Assembly (NCBI GenBank): GCA_963814055.1
Contig: CAWFBJ010000031.1
Span: forward strand, 62,001-126,000
Reading direction: 5' to 3'
From: AWTP1-13 sp963814055
GTDB lineage: Bacteria; Pseudomonadota; Alphaproteobacteria; Rhizobiales; Hyphomicrobiaceae
Length of the DNA stretch: 64,000 nt
Shown here: positions 26,704-35,995 of the stretch, in pieces
How positions within the stretch are numbered: the stretch's first letter is position 1
Layout of the letters: the number at the start of each line of letters is the position of its first letter
Notes under the pieces: model-generated
What the model was told of the DNA's origin: nothing
What the model saw: the letters and a program-made list of their open reading frames with translations, nothing else
Databases searched by the model: none
Translations under genes and position numbers: made by a program

Positions 26704-28932
26704 TCAGCGTCCCCCCGCCATGCGCCGCTGGCGGCCATTGCCGTGGAGCGCGCGGAAGGCCTCCACCAGCGCTGTCGCGAATTGCGGTTCGTTGATGTGA
26801 TGCGGCACACGGATAAGCTGTCGCGATGAAGTTTGACGCACGGTCTGCTCCAGCGCCCTGAACAGCGCGGCATCGGCGGCCTGGTCGTGGAAGGGCTGGC
26901 CGGGCGCATCGAGAGCCGAGACGCCGCCCTCGGGCAGTAGGAAGCGCACGGGCGCCTCCATGCGATTGAGCCGCTCGCCGATCCAGCGGCCCATGCGCTC
27001 GTTCTCCTCAGCTGTGGTGCGCATGAGCGTCACCTGCGGATTGTGCTTGTAGAACGTGCGCGACTGGTAGCGCTCGGGCACAGTCTCGGGCGGTCCGAAG
27101 TTGACCATGTCGAGTGCGCCGACGGAGCCGACGTACGGCATGCGCGCGCGGATGATGGCGCCGAAGCGGTCCTCCGTCGCTGGGAGAACGCCGCCCATCA
27201 TCATGTCGCAGATTTCCGTGGTCGACACGTCGATGACACCGGTGAGGAGGCGCGACTCCACCAGTTTTTCCATCGACTGTCCGCCGACGCCGGTGGCGTG
27301 GAACACGAGGCACTCGAATTCGCCCTTGAGCTGCGCCGTGACCTGCTGCACGCATGGCGTAGTGACACCGAACATAGTGAGACCCACCGCAGGCAGCCCC
27401 TCAGGCGCCTGGCGTCCTGCAGCATTGCGCGCCTCGGCGAGTCGCTGCTTGACCATCCCTGCCATGGCTTGCGCGCCGTTGGTGAGCACCTGGCGTGAAA
27501 TCGAGTTGAGGCCCTGCACGTCGGTCACCGAGTACATCATCATGATGTCGGAGGGGCCGACGTAGCCCTGCACGTTGCCTGAAGCCACCGTCGAGATAAG
27601 AACCTTCGGCACACCGATTGGAAGCGACCGCATGGCCGGCGCCACCAAGGATGACCCGCCCGAGCCGCCCGCCGAGATGATGCCGGCAACGCCCGGCTGC
27701 CGCCTGATCCAGGCCTCGAAAGCCTGCGCCATCGCCGCAACCGACGTTCCGCGGTCGCTCGTGAAGACGCCGGCTGAGCCGCGTGGATGGTTGAGAGCGA
27801 CCTCGATGGGAGGCACATCGGCGCCGGACGGCTTGCCGCTCGTCGACAGGTCGACCAGCCGCACCCGCAGGCCCTGCTGCTTGAGGATGTCAAGCATGAA
27901 GCGCAACTCGTCGGCCTTGGTGTCCAGCGTGCCGGCAACGATGACGTAGGGGTCGCCTCCTGTGGTCGGCAGCGTGCTGGACATGCGCGGAACCACGCTG
28001 GAACGACCCAAGGAGGCAGCGGAGCTGGTGCGCGCCTGCGCCTCGATCTGTGCGACCGGAACCGGCTGCGACCAGCGTGTCGGCAGCTTGGGGTTGGACA
28101 TATAGATGCGCGTGGGACCGGGTGCCGCAGCCGTTTCGCCTGCGGTCGACGCGCTTCGGGAAGCCGTTCCGTTCTCGCCGATGTCCTCGTGTCCGTGCCG
28201 GCCTACACCCAGCAGGCGTTGCTGCAGTTCGCGGTCGCTTGCAAGCTGGCTCGCTGCCAGGATGCGGTTGACGCGACCGTTGACCATGATGGCGACGTTT
28301 TCGCCGATCGTGCAGGCCACGCCGATGTTCTGCTCGATGACGAGGATGTCCATGTCGCCCTCTTCACCCAGCTGCTGGAGCATCTCCTCGACCTGGGCGA
28401 CGATGACAGGCGCAAGCCCCTCCGTTGGCTCGTCCATGACAAGCAGCCGCGGGTTGGAGAGCAACGCCCGCGAGATCGCCAGCATCTGCTGCTCGCCACC
28501 GGAGAGCTGCCTGCCACCATTCGATTTGCGCTCGGCCAGACGCGGGAAGGTCGCGTAGACCCGATCTATCGTCCACGCGCCCTTGCGCCGCCCATCCACG
28601 AGCCGCAGGTGCTCGTCGACCGTCAGCGACGGCCACAGCCGCCGGCCCTGAGGCACATATCCGACGCCGAGCTGGGCGATGTCGGCCGGCGCAAGGCCAA
28701 TGAGCGACTGCCCGGCGAAGCTGATCGAACCGGAGGCAACCGGCACCAGGCCCATGATCGCTTTGCAAAGCGTGGTCTTGCCCATGCCGTTGCGGCCGAC
28801 GACGGACAGCACGCCGCCCTTGAGGCTGATGTCGACGCCCTGCAGCGCATGCGACGCGCCGTAGTACACATTGAGCGCGCGGATCTCGAGCGCCGGCGCG
28901 CGGCTGCGATCAGCCATTCTGCGATCAGACAT
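26704..28932 (-). CDS. LivF-type ABC ATPase fused to Tm-1-like UPF0261 domain
   Basis: 742 residues from ATG 28932 (GGAGGTGG upstream; overlaps livG by 8 bases). Residues about 14-245 are an ABC ATPase of the branched-chain amino acid LivF type: Walker A VGRNGMGKTTL near 45, signature LSGGEQQ and Walker B LLVMDEP. After a linker of low complexity, about 327-730 is a UPF0261/Tm-1-like ATP-binding domain (VIVAGTLDTKADEL, ISAGGSGGSS, VFHATGVGGQSMEKL, VLPATEDRFG). The first half energises the LivHM permease. The second presumably works with the PEP-hydrolase barrel encoded next. A one-chain fusion of transporter ATPase and metabolic domain is unusual and links uptake to this pathway. Confidence 0.9.
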   Translation of the reverse strand: MSDRRMADRSRAPALEIRALNVYYGASHALQGVDISLKGGVLSVVGRNGMGKTTLCKAIMGLVPVASGSISFAGQSLIGLAPADIAQLGVGYVPQGRRLWPSLTVDEHLRLVDGRRKGAWTIDRVYATFPRLAERKSNGGRQLSGGEQQMLAISRALLSNPRLLVMDEPTEGLAPVIVAQVEEMLQQLGEEGDMDILVIEQNIGVACTIGENVAIMVNGRVNRILAASQLASDRELQQRLLGVGRHGHEDIGENGTASRSASTAGETAAAPGPTRIYMSNPKLPTRWSQPVPVAQIEAQARTSSAASLGRSSVVPRMSSTLPTTGGDPYVIVAGTLDTKADELRFMLDILKQQGLRVRLVDLSTSGKPSGADVPPIEVALNHPRGSAGVFTSDRGTSVAAMAQAFEAWIRRQPGVAGIISAGGSGGSSLVAPAMRSLPIGVPKVLISTVASGNVQGYVGPSDIMMMYSVTDVQGLNSISRQVLTNGAQAMAGMVKQRLAEARNAAGRQAPEGLPAVGLTMFGVTTPCVQQVTAQLKGEFECLVFHATGVGGQSMEKLVESRLLTGVIDVSTTEICDMMMGGVLPATEDRFGAIIRARMPYVGSVGALDMVNFGPPETVPERYQSRTFYKHNPQVTLMRTTAEENERMGRWIGERLNRMEAPVRFLLPEGGVSALDAPGQPFHDQAADAALFRALEQTVRQTSSRQLIRVPHHINEPQFATALVEAFRALHGNGRQRRMAGGR

Positions 28933-29743
28933 GGCCACCTCCGAGGTAGAGTTCCTGCACTTCCGCGTCGTTCTCGATTTCCTCGGGCGTGCCTTCCTTG
29001 AAGACACGCCCGTTATGCAACATCGTCACGCTTTCGGCGACGCGCAGGGCGACATCCATGTCGTGCTCGATGATGATGTAGCCGATGTGATCGGGCAGCC
29101 CCGTCAGGATCGCCACCAGGTCGGCCCGCTCGGTGGGCGACAGGCCGGCGGCCGGCTCGTCGAACAGGATGAAGCGTGGTGCCCCGGCCAATGCGAGCGC
29201 AATCTCGAGCTGACGCTGCTGGCCATAGGACAGCGACGAGACAGGTGTGTCGCGCACGTCCGTCAGGTGCACGGCCTCGATTAGTTCGGCGGCGCGCGCG
29301 ACGATCGCGTCGCTCGGGCGGGGCCGCAGCAGCGAGAAGCGCCCGCGCGAGACGCCAAGACACGCCAGGTAGACGTTGTCGGCGACCGACATGCCGCCGA
29401 ACAGCAGCGAGATTTGATAGGTCCGGCGCAGGCCGCGCCGAATGCGCTCGTGGGCAGGAAAATTGGTCAGGTCCTCACCGAACATCCGGATGGTGCCCGA
29501 TGTCGGCAGGAAGTCGCCGGTCACGCAATTGAACAGCGTCGTCTTGCCGGCACCATTCGATCCCAGCACCGCGCGCCGCTCGCCCGGGCGCACCGACATC
29601 GTCACGTCCGAGATGGCGGCCAGTGCCCCGAAGAGCTTGGTCACGCCGCGCAGCTCGAGCGCGTTGCCCGTGCTGACGGAGCCGAGCCGCTCGGCTGCGG
29701 TTCGACCTGTCGTATGCGCGATGGGCGTGCGCGTCTGCACCAT
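28925..29743 (-). CDS. LivG-type ABC transporter ATP-binding protein
   Basis: 272 residues from ATG 29743. Walker A GSNGAGKTTL near 61-70, signature LSYGQQRQLE, Walker B FILFDEPAAGLSP, and the LivG C-terminal tail with VFKEGTPEEIEND. With the LivF half of the following gene it forms the ATPase pair of a branched-chain-amino-acid/aromatic-type importer. Two bases separate it from the livM gene upstream. Family members in such clusters often import aromatic acids or amides instead of amino acids. Confidence 0.92.
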   Translation of the reverse strand: MVQTRTPIAHTTGRTAAERLGSVSTGNALELRGVTKLFGALAAISDVTMSVRPGERRAVLGSNGAGKTTLFNCVTGDFLPTSGTIRMFGEDLTNFPAHERIRRGLRRTYQISLLFGGMSVADNVYLACLGVSRGRFSLLRPRPSDAIVARAAELIEAVHLTDVRDTPVSSLSYGQQRQLEIALALAGAPRFILFDEPAAGLSPTERADLVAILTGLPDHIGYIIIEHDMDVALRVAESVTMLHNGRVFKEGTPEEIENDAEVQELYLGGGHV

Positions 29744-29745
29744 GG

Positions 29746-30795
29746 CTATCGCCCCCCGCCCAGCAAGGGATCGCGATTCGCCTCGCGTCGCGCCTGGTAC
29801 TTTTCCCACAATCCGAGCACGCCATCCGGGGAGAAGAACACGAAAGCCAGGAAGCCTAATCCTATCACAAGCTTGAACCGCTCTCCCGACATCCCGAGCG
29901 CGTGCAGAATATCGGACGAGAACACGCTGAGAACCGTATAGATGAGCGCCCCGATGAACGGGCCGATCGGGCGCTTGAGGCCACCGACGACGGCGATCAC
30001 CAGAATGTCGATCACCTGCGGAATGCCGGCCGTACCAGGCACGACCTGGGCATTCTGCCAGACCAGCAGGATGCCGCCGAACGCCGCGATCACGCTCGCA
30101 AACGAGTAGGCCAGAATGCGATGGGCGGTGACGGAGAAGCCGAGCGCACTCATGCGCCGCGGGTTGTCGCGCACGCCCTGCAGCGCCAATCCAAACGGTG
30201 TGCGCGCCATCCACACGACCGCCCCATAGGACAGCGTGGCACAGCCGAGCGTCAGATAGTAGAACGGCACCGACTGGCGCCAATCGACGCCGAACAGGGG
30301 CGGCGGGATGACGTTGTTGAAGCCGGTGTAGCCATTGAAGATCCCGTAGTTCTGGCGGGTGAAGTAGAAGAACGCGGCAGCGATCGCCAGCGTGATCATG
30401 ATCGTGTAGATGCCCTCGGTGCGGACCGCGAGGGTGCCGACCAGCGTTCCAAACAGGGTCGCGATCAGGATCGCGAGCGGGATATGCACCCACCACGGCC
30501 AGCCCAGGCTGATCTGCGGCACGCCGCTGGTGCCGAGGATCGCCACCACGTAGCCGGCAAGCGCCCCCACCGTCATCTGGACAAGGCTCACCATCCCGCC
30601 ATACCCGGCCAGCACCATCAGAGACAGGGCAATCATCCCGAGGATGAAGCTCCACCCGAAGATCTGGAACAGCACAAAGTTGCTGGCGAAGGCCGGCATC
30701 AACAACAGCAACAGGCCGACCACCCAGACCGGCGCCGGGATCCGCTCCAGCAAGATTAGCCTTCCCGGTGCGGTTGTGGGCAGGACGTGTGCCAT
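29746..30795 (-). CDS. LivM-type ABC transporter permease
   Basis: 349 residues from ATG 30795 with about ten hydrophobic segments and LivM family signatures (SLMVLAGYGGMVSL, IPQVIDILVIAVVGGLKRPIGPFIGA). Inner-membrane half of the importer channel, partner of LivH. It begins one base after the LivH stop. The C-terminal cytoplasmic tail ends EKYQARREANRDPLLGG. Confidence 0.92.
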   Translation of the reverse strand: MAHVLPTTAPGRLILLERIPAPVWVVGLLLLLMPAFASNFVLFQIFGWSFILGMIALSLMVLAGYGGMVSLVQMTVGALAGYVVAILGTSGVPQISLGWPWWVHIPLAILIATLFGTLVGTLAVRTEGIYTIMITLAIAAAFFYFTRQNYGIFNGYTGFNNVIPPPLFGVDWRQSVPFYYLTLGCATLSYGAVVWMARTPFGLALQGVRDNPRRMSALGFSVTAHRILAYSFASVIAAFGGILLVWQNAQVVPGTAGIPQVIDILVIAVVGGLKRPIGPFIGALIYTVLSVFSSDILHALGMSGERFKLVIGLGFLAFVFFSPDGVLGLWEKYQARREANRDPLLGGGR

Positions 30796-30796
30796 G

Positions 30797-31819
30797 TCAG
30801 CGCTGGGCCCCGAGCAGGCCCTGCGGACGGAACGCAAGGACGGCGGCCATGATCAGGAATGTGAAGACAACCGAATAGGTGGGCGCGTAGACAAGGCCAA
30901 TCTGCTCGGCAAGGCCGACAATGACGGCGCCGAGCGCAGCCCCCGGGATCGAGCCCATCCCGCCCACGATGACAACCACGAGCGAAGCGAGCAGGAACCG
31001 CGTGTCCTCGCCCGGCGACAGCGACTGGAACGTGCCGCCGACGATGCCGGCCATGCCGGCCATGCCGGCGCCGAAGCCGAACACGGCCAGGAATACGTAC
31101 TGGATGCGCACGCCCGATGCCGCCAGGATGTCACGATCGTCGACGCCGGCCCTGATCAGCATGCCGAGCCGCGAGCGGTTGAGCACGAACCACATGGCCA
31201 AGCCGATCACGATCGCGGCGATCAGGATCGCGATGCGAACCCGCGGATATGTCAGGTAAACCGGGTCGCCATTGGATTGGATCGAGCTGATAAGCGGCAC
31301 CGTCGTCGGCCCACTTAGCCAGTCCGGTGATAGCACCTGGTAGCTCTGGCCACCCCAGTACCACAGCATCAGGTCGGCCAGCACGATCGATAGTCCGATC
31401 GTGACCATAGTCTGGCGCAACTCCTCCCCCTCCATGCGCCGGAACACCTGGTGCTGCAGCAGCAGGCCGAGTGCGCCAACGACAATGAAGACGACGGGAA
31501 ATGCGAGGAGCCAATAGCCGGTGGTTTCAGCCACGCCAAAGCCGATGTAGCCGCCCAGAAGGTAGAGCGAGCCATGCGCGAGGTTGACATTGCGCATCAG
31601 GCCGAACACCAGCGTGAAGCCGGAGGCGACCAGGAAATAGAGCGCACCGAGCGTAATACCGGACAGGATCGCGTTCAGAAAGATCCGCTTGCGCCCCATG
31701 GCCTGCTCGAGGCCAGGCGGCCATGGCGCGAATATCAGCCAGGCGAAGCCGACGACCAGGACGAGGATCACGAACGTCCAGATTGGGTGGCGCGCACTGA
31801 AGTTCTGCAAGGTGCCCAT
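30797..31819 (-). CDS. LivH-type ABC transporter permease
   Basis: 340 residues from ATG 31819; a GTG at 31870 in the same frame would add 17 residues and neither start has a strong ribosome binding site. Many transmembrane segments, plus LivH signatures: GLMRNVNLAHGSLYLLGGYIGF and VVVIVGGMGSIPGAALGAVIVGLAEQ. First structural gene after the AraC regulator, so the transporter leads the 20-kb operon. Pairs with LivM. Confidence 0.9.
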   Translation of the reverse strand: MGTLQNFSARHPIWTFVILVLVVGFAWLIFAPWPPGLEQAMGRKRIFLNAILSGITLGALYFLVASGFTLVFGLMRNVNLAHGSLYLLGGYIGFGVAETTGYWLLAFPVVFIVVGALGLLLQHQVFRRMEGEELRQTMVTIGLSIVLADLMLWYWGGQSYQVLSPDWLSGPTTVPLISSIQSNGDPVYLTYPRVRIAILIAAIVIGLAMWFVLNRSRLGMLIRAGVDDRDILAASGVRIQYVFLAVFGFGAGMAGMAGIVGGTFQSLSPGEDTRFLLASLVVVIVGGMGSIPGAALGAVIVGLAEQIGLVYAPTYSVVFTFLIMAAVLAFRPQGLLGAQR

Positions 31820-31934
31820 GCTGCCAGCAGTTGCCACATGCTTGTTCGACAGAATAGTCGCTCCGGCCACACCGGTCGTATCCGACAGTCTAATGATTTC
31901 ACTGACTTGTGCACGCCGGAAGCAGTCTTATGGT

Positions 31935-32756
31935 TCACTGGCAATAGGCGATCTGCGCGCTCCGCCGGTAGGCGCTGGGCGGGACGACGCCATTGGCGAT
32001 GAAGAAGCGCGAGAAGGCCGCCTGGCTGGAAAAGCCCAGATCGAGCCCGATCGCCGCAATAGCCTGATTGGTGCCTGTCAACCGGTCAATCGCACACTCC
32101 ATCCGCAGCGAATTGAGATAGATGTTCGGCGTGACACCGACTTGGTGGCGGAACAGCTTGTAGAAGTGAGGCCTCGACAAGCCTGCCTGGCGCGCCACAG
32201 TATCGAGCTCGACGGGCTCGCACACCCGTTCCTCCAGGAACTGGATCGCTTTGCGTAGCCGGAAGTCATGTATGCCTTGGAAGCGCCCGAATGCATCGCC
32301 GCCGCGCCAGGACAGGTCGAAACAGTATTCGGTCAGGGCCAGCAGCCAATCGTTGATCGCCGGATCACCTTGGTCGCGATCGAGCATCGTGCTTGTATCG
32401 ATAAGTCGCCCGAGCACGTCCGATACCTTGATGGCTGCCCGCCCAAATCGCAACGCCGACGCTCTGCTGCCGATCGCGCTGCCGAACCAGGTCGGCCGAA
32501 TGTAGAGCACAAGCACCAGTGTCTGCCCGCCGAGGACGGGCTGACTATAGTAATGCGTCTGCCATGGGCTTACCGCGACGGCCTGATCCGGTTCTAACGG
32601 TATCGCGCATCCATCGACATAGACTTCGGCAGGGGCGCCATGAACGTGAAACAACAGGTGCCCTTCGCGATGCGCGTGCGGCACCATCGTGCGATTCATG
32701 GCGTAGAGACACGCGCGCCCGAACGCGCCATGGAGCACGGCCACAGCTTCACTCAC
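31935..32756 (-). CDS. AraC-family transcriptional regulator
   Basis: 273 residues. An N-terminal cupin-like sensing domain (HAHREGHLLFHVHG, AVSPWQTHYYSQP) is followed by a C-terminal double helix-turn-helix from about 170 (TVARQAGLSRPHFYKLFRHQVGVTPNIYLNSLRM and GFSSQAAFSRFFIANGVVPPSAYR). It is at the head of the minus-strand cluster and divergent from the binding-protein gene at 33113, the classic position for a regulator of both. The effector is presumably the transported compound or a derivative. Confidence 0.9.
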   Translation of the reverse strand: MSEAVAVLHGAFGRACLYAMNRTMVPHAHREGHLLFHVHGAPAEVYVDGCAIPLEPDQAVAVSPWQTHYYSQPVLGGQTLVLVLYIRPTWFGSAIGSRASALRFGRAAIKVSDVLGRLIDTSTMLDRDQGDPAINDWLLALTEYCFDLSWRGGDAFGRFQGIHDFRLRKAIQFLEERVCEPVELDTVARQAGLSRPHFYKLFRHQVGVTPNIYLNSLRMECAIDRLTGTNQAIAAIGLDLGFSSQAAFSRFFIANGVVPPSAYRRSAQIAYCQ

Positions 32757-33112
32757 TCATCCTCCCGTCGGCATTTTCTTATTGCTTTACACTCGTGACT
32801 ATATTGGATTGTGCTTGAGGGGCAAGCAGTTGCAGTGCGGTGCGGAAAGTGTGCTTAACGATGGCAAAGGCCGACATTCGTCGCCCATGATGCGGCCGCC
32901 CCAAGCAAGGGACCAACAGTCCGCCCGAGGGGCAAAAAAGCAGACGCAAGGATATCGGCGCGGTTGGCTGTTTTGCGGCGATATGATGTAGTCGGCGAGT
33001 TTTAGGCTGTTTTAGGCTAGAGTGACTGGACCGCTGCGGCAGGCCAACTGCGGGGCGGAAGCCGTGGTGGAATGAGCCACGGACTATCATCGATCCCTTG
33101 GGAGGATTCGGC
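32757..33112. promoter_or_regulatory. Divergent control region between araC and the binding-protein gene
   Basis: 356 bases with no gene. Two features stand out: a 10-bp inverted repeat ATATCGGCGC (32952-32961) / GCGGCGATAT (32975-32984) with one mismatch, and a perfect tandem 10-bp direct repeat GTTTTAGGCT at 32999-33008 and 33009-33018. Direct repeats are the usual AraC-family site architecture. They lie about 95 bases upstream of the binding-protein start, a plausible activator position. Confidence 0.45.
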
Positions 33113-34369
33113 ATGAAGCGAGTTATCGGGGCGGCTGCCGCCTTGGCGTTGATGCTGCCCGGCGCAGCAATCGCGCAAGACACCATCAAGGTCGGCATCC
33201 TGGTTGCAACGGAAGGCGCCTTTGCGGCCGGCGGCGCGGACGGCATACGCAACGTCGAGCTGGCGCTGAAGCAAGCCGGCAACATGGCCGGCGGCAAGAA
33301 GATCGAGACGGTGGTTGCGAACACCGACACGACGCCTGCCACGGCGACGCGCATGGCGCGCAAGCTCATCGAGCAGGACAAGGTCGACATCATCGTCGGC
33401 CCGCTTTCGGGGTCGGAGGGCATCGCCATGCGCGATTACTCCAAGACCATTCCCGACAAGACGGTGATCAACGGCATCTCCGGCGCGCTCGAGACAACCT
33501 GGGTCGACCCGTCGCCGAACTTCTTCCGCTTCAATCTGGACGGCGCGCAGTGGGGCACCGGGCTGGGCAAGTATGTCGTCGAGAAGAAGGGCTGGAAGCG
33601 CGTCGCGAGCGTGTCGGCCGACTATTCATTCGGCTACACTAACTTCCTCGGCTTTGCGGTCGACTTCTGCAAGGCCGGCGGCGAACTGGTGGAGCGTCTG
33701 TGGGTTCCGCTTGGCTCGGGTGACTATGCGGGCGTGATCGCCAAGCTGCCCGACAACGTCGACGCCATCTACCTCGGCGTGGGCGGAACGGATGCGATCA
33801 ACTTCCTCAACCAGTATCAGCAAGCCGGCGGCAAGGCCAAGCTGATCGGCGGCTCCATCATGGCCGACCCGACCGTGCTGAGCTCAAAGGGCAAAGCCAA
33901 GGACGCCCTCATTGGCACCCCGACTTCGGGCTGGGTAGCCAACGATAACCCGGCGCCGGAGTGGCAAGCCTATGTCAAGGCCTATCAGGACGGGTTCCCG
34001 GCCGACAAAAGACTCCCCTCGCCATCACTGTTCGGCGTCGGCTACTACGTGAACACGCTGGCCATGATCGCAGGGTTGAACGAGGTCAAGGGCGACCTCA
34101 GCGGCGGCCAGAAGAAGTTCCACGAGGGACTGTCGAAGCTGAAGCTGCAGACCCCGCTGGGCGTGATCTCGCTCAACGAGAACCGTCAGGCCTCGGGCTC
34201 GGTGTTCGTCACCGAAGTGAGCGCAAACGCCGACGGCACGCTGTCGAACAAGATGGTCGCTCGTGTCGACAATGTGACCCAGACGCTCGGCATGACGGCG
34301 GACGCCTTCCGTGCGATGGGGCTGCCATCGCGCACGACGCCGGATTGCAAGGCGCTCGGCGGCAAGTAG
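33113..34369 (+). CDS. Periplasmic binding protein of the Liv-type ABC importer
   Basis: 418 residues from ATG 33113 (GGGAGGA upstream). Signal peptide to about residue 22 (LMLPGAAIAQ), then a type-I periplasmic fold: IKVGILVATEGAFAAGGADGIRNVELAL, DIIVGPLSGSEGIAM, VSADYSFGYTN. The length and the motifs match the branched-chain amino acid/aromatic-acid binding family. It supplies substrate to LivHM encoded on the other strand and is separated from them only by araC. A strong terminator follows. Confidence 0.92.
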   Translation: MKRVIGAAAALALMLPGAAIAQDTIKVGILVATEGAFAAGGADGIRNVELALKQAGNMAGGKKIETVVANTDTTPATATRMARKLIEQDKVDIIVGPLSGSEGIAMRDYSKTIPDKTVINGISGALETTWVDPSPNFFRFNLDGAQWGTGLGKYVVEKKGWKRVASVSADYSFGYTNFLGFAVDFCKAGGELVERLWVPLGSGDYAGVIAKLPDNVDAIYLGVGGTDAINFLNQYQQAGGKAKLIGGSIMADPTVLSSKGKAKDALIGTPTSGWVANDNPAPEWQAYVKAYQDGFPADKRLPSPSLFGVGYYVNTLAMIAGLNEVKGDLSGGQKKFHEGLSKLKLQTPLGVISLNENRQASGSVFVTEVSANADGTLSNKMVARVDNVTQTLGMTADAFRAMGLPSRTTPDCKALGGK

Positions 34370-34401
34370 AACGTCGACAGGGGCGCTTCGTCGCGACACC
34401 G

Positions 34402-34449
34402 ACCCCGGGGATTGAACCGACTGGTTCCATCCCCGGGGTTATTTTTTTG
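34402..34449 (+). terminator. Strong intrinsic terminator after the binding-protein gene
   Basis: Perfect 11-bp stem ACCCCGGGGAT (34402-34412) with ATCCCCGGGGT (34429-34439), extended inside by GAACC/GGTTC around GACT, then TATTTTTTTG. Ideal Rho-independent terminator 32 bases after the stop. Confidence 0.9.
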
Positions 34450-34530
34450 CCAGCCCAGATCCTGACCACGACCAGTGCGGCGGAGCGTCCGTTCTCAGGG
34501 CAGAGCAGTCATTGCCAAGCAAGCTCGGCG

Positions 34531-34555
34531 CCGTCCGCTTCTGACCACAACCGCA
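34531..34555. repeat. Degenerate dispersed repeat, copy 2
   Basis: A short relic of the repeat family (CCGTCCGCTTCTGACCACAACCG); the second arm has decayed. Confidence 0.4.
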
Positions 34556-34628
34556 ACCTGAGAGAATTTCGAGGACGCTGCGCCTGCCAATGGTTGACGC
34601 CGTGATGGGCGCACATCATAGGTGCGCC

Positions 34629-35825
34629 ATGACCATCGCCACCGATATTTCGCGCCGCCCGCTCCTGCCGATTCTCCTCGCGTTGAGCGGGGCGCATCTT
34701 CTCAACGACCTCATAGCGTCGATGATCCCGGCCATGTACCCACTCTTCAAGGAGGCGTACAAGCTGGACTTCACGCAGATCGGGCTGATCACGCTGGCTT
34801 TCCACGTAACGTCGTCGCTATTGCAGCCGGTGCTAGGCTACCTGACTGACCACAAGCCATGGGCCTACGCGATGGTCGCGGGCATGGCCTCTACGCTGAT
34901 AGGGGTCCTCGGGCTCGCTTCCGCGAACAACTACGCGATGGTGCTCGTCTCGGTGGCGCTGGTCGGGCTCGGTTCGGCTGTGTTTCATCCCGAAGCCACG
35001 CGCATGGCGCGTCATGCGGCGGCCGGTCACCAGGGCTTTGCCCAGGGCATATTTCAGATCGGTGGGCACGCCGGTTACGCGGTAGGTCCGCTGCTCGCCG
35101 CGATGGTGGTGGTCCCGCGCGGGCAGGCAAGCCTCGCCTGGATGTCCGTTGTCGCTCTCTTAGCGATGGCGCTGATGGCGTGGACGGGCGCGCGTTATGC
35201 CGAGATGCGCAGCGCGCAGATCGCCCAGACGAGCACGCCCGCCGCCGGCGCACCCGTAGCGGTCGTGCCGGGTTGGCCCATCCTGCTGGCGATGACCGTC
35301 CTCATCGTTCTCCTGCTGTCGAAGGGCGCCTATACAGCGGCGTTCACGTCCTATTACACGTTCTTTCTCATCGAACGGTTCGGCGTGACGGTGCAGTTCT
35401 CCCAGGTCATGCTGTTCCTCTACCTCGTCGTCGGCGCTTTCGGCGTCATTGCCGGCGGCATGATCGGAGATCGGGTTGGCCGCCGCCGCGTCATCTGGAT
35501 CTCGATCCTCGGATCGCTGCCGTTTGCGATCCTGCTACCTTACGTGGACCTCTTCTGGACCGGCGTGCTGAGCATCCTGATCAGCCTCATCATGGCGAGC
35601 GCGTTCTCCTCGATCCTGATCTATGCGATCGACCTGATGCCGCATCGCGTGGGTCTCGTGGGCGGACTGTTTTACGGTTTGTCATTTGGCCTTGGCGGGC
35701 TGATGGCCGCGGCTCTTGGCCTGCTCGCCGACCAGATCGGCATCATCGCGGTTTTCAAGCTTTGCGCATGGCTGCCGGCACTGGGCCTGATCACGTTTCT
35801 GTTGCCTCAGTCGTCGTCGCGGTGA
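34629..35825 (+). CDS. MFS transporter, fosmidomycin-resistance (Fsr) type
   Basis: 398 residues from ATG 34629; an upstream in-frame ATG at 34590 is possible. About twelve transmembrane helices. Family signature near the start, LSGAHLLNDLIASMIPAMYPLFKEAYKLDF, and the MFS loops GYLTDHKPW and GDRVGRRRVIW. These are inner-membrane proton-driven exporters, named after E. coli Fsr; the natural substrate is unknown. It follows the terminator of the binding-protein gene and is a separate unit. Confidence 0.85.
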   Translation: MTIATDISRRPLLPILLALSGAHLLNDLIASMIPAMYPLFKEAYKLDFTQIGLITLAFHVTSSLLQPVLGYLTDHKPWAYAMVAGMASTLIGVLGLASANNYAMVLVSVALVGLGSAVFHPEATRMARHAAAGHQGFAQGIFQIGGHAGYAVGPLLAAMVVVPRGQASLAWMSVVALLAMALMAWTGARYAEMRSAQIAQTSTPAAGAPVAVVPGWPILLAMTVLIVLLLSKGAYTAAFTSYYTFFLIERFGVTVQFSQVMLFLYLVVGAFGVIAGGMIGDRVGRRRVIWISILGSLPFAILLPYVDLFWTGVLSILISLIMASAFSSILIYAIDLMPHRVGLVGGLFYGLSFGLGGLMAAALGLLADQIGIIAVFKLCAWLPALGLITFLLPQSSSR

Positions 35826-35866
35826 AGGACAAGCACGGTGACGCAGGATTGGTGCAATTTCCGGAA

Positions 35867-35930
35867 TTGGCACAATGGTGACGTTGGCTGAGGCGGCAGC
35901 ACTAGTCCGCTTTCAGGGACGAAAAGGACA
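35867..35930. repeat. Dispersed intergenic repeat, copy 3
   Basis: Starts TTGGCACAATGGTGACGTTGG and has TAGTCCGCTTTCAGGGACGAAAAGGACA, a diverged version of the hairpin seen at 2199. Confidence 0.5.
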
Positions 35931-35995
35931 TCGCCTGGCGCGAGCAACAGACAGGCACACCTCGCTACGCTCGGATGTGTGCAGTCGCATGTGAT

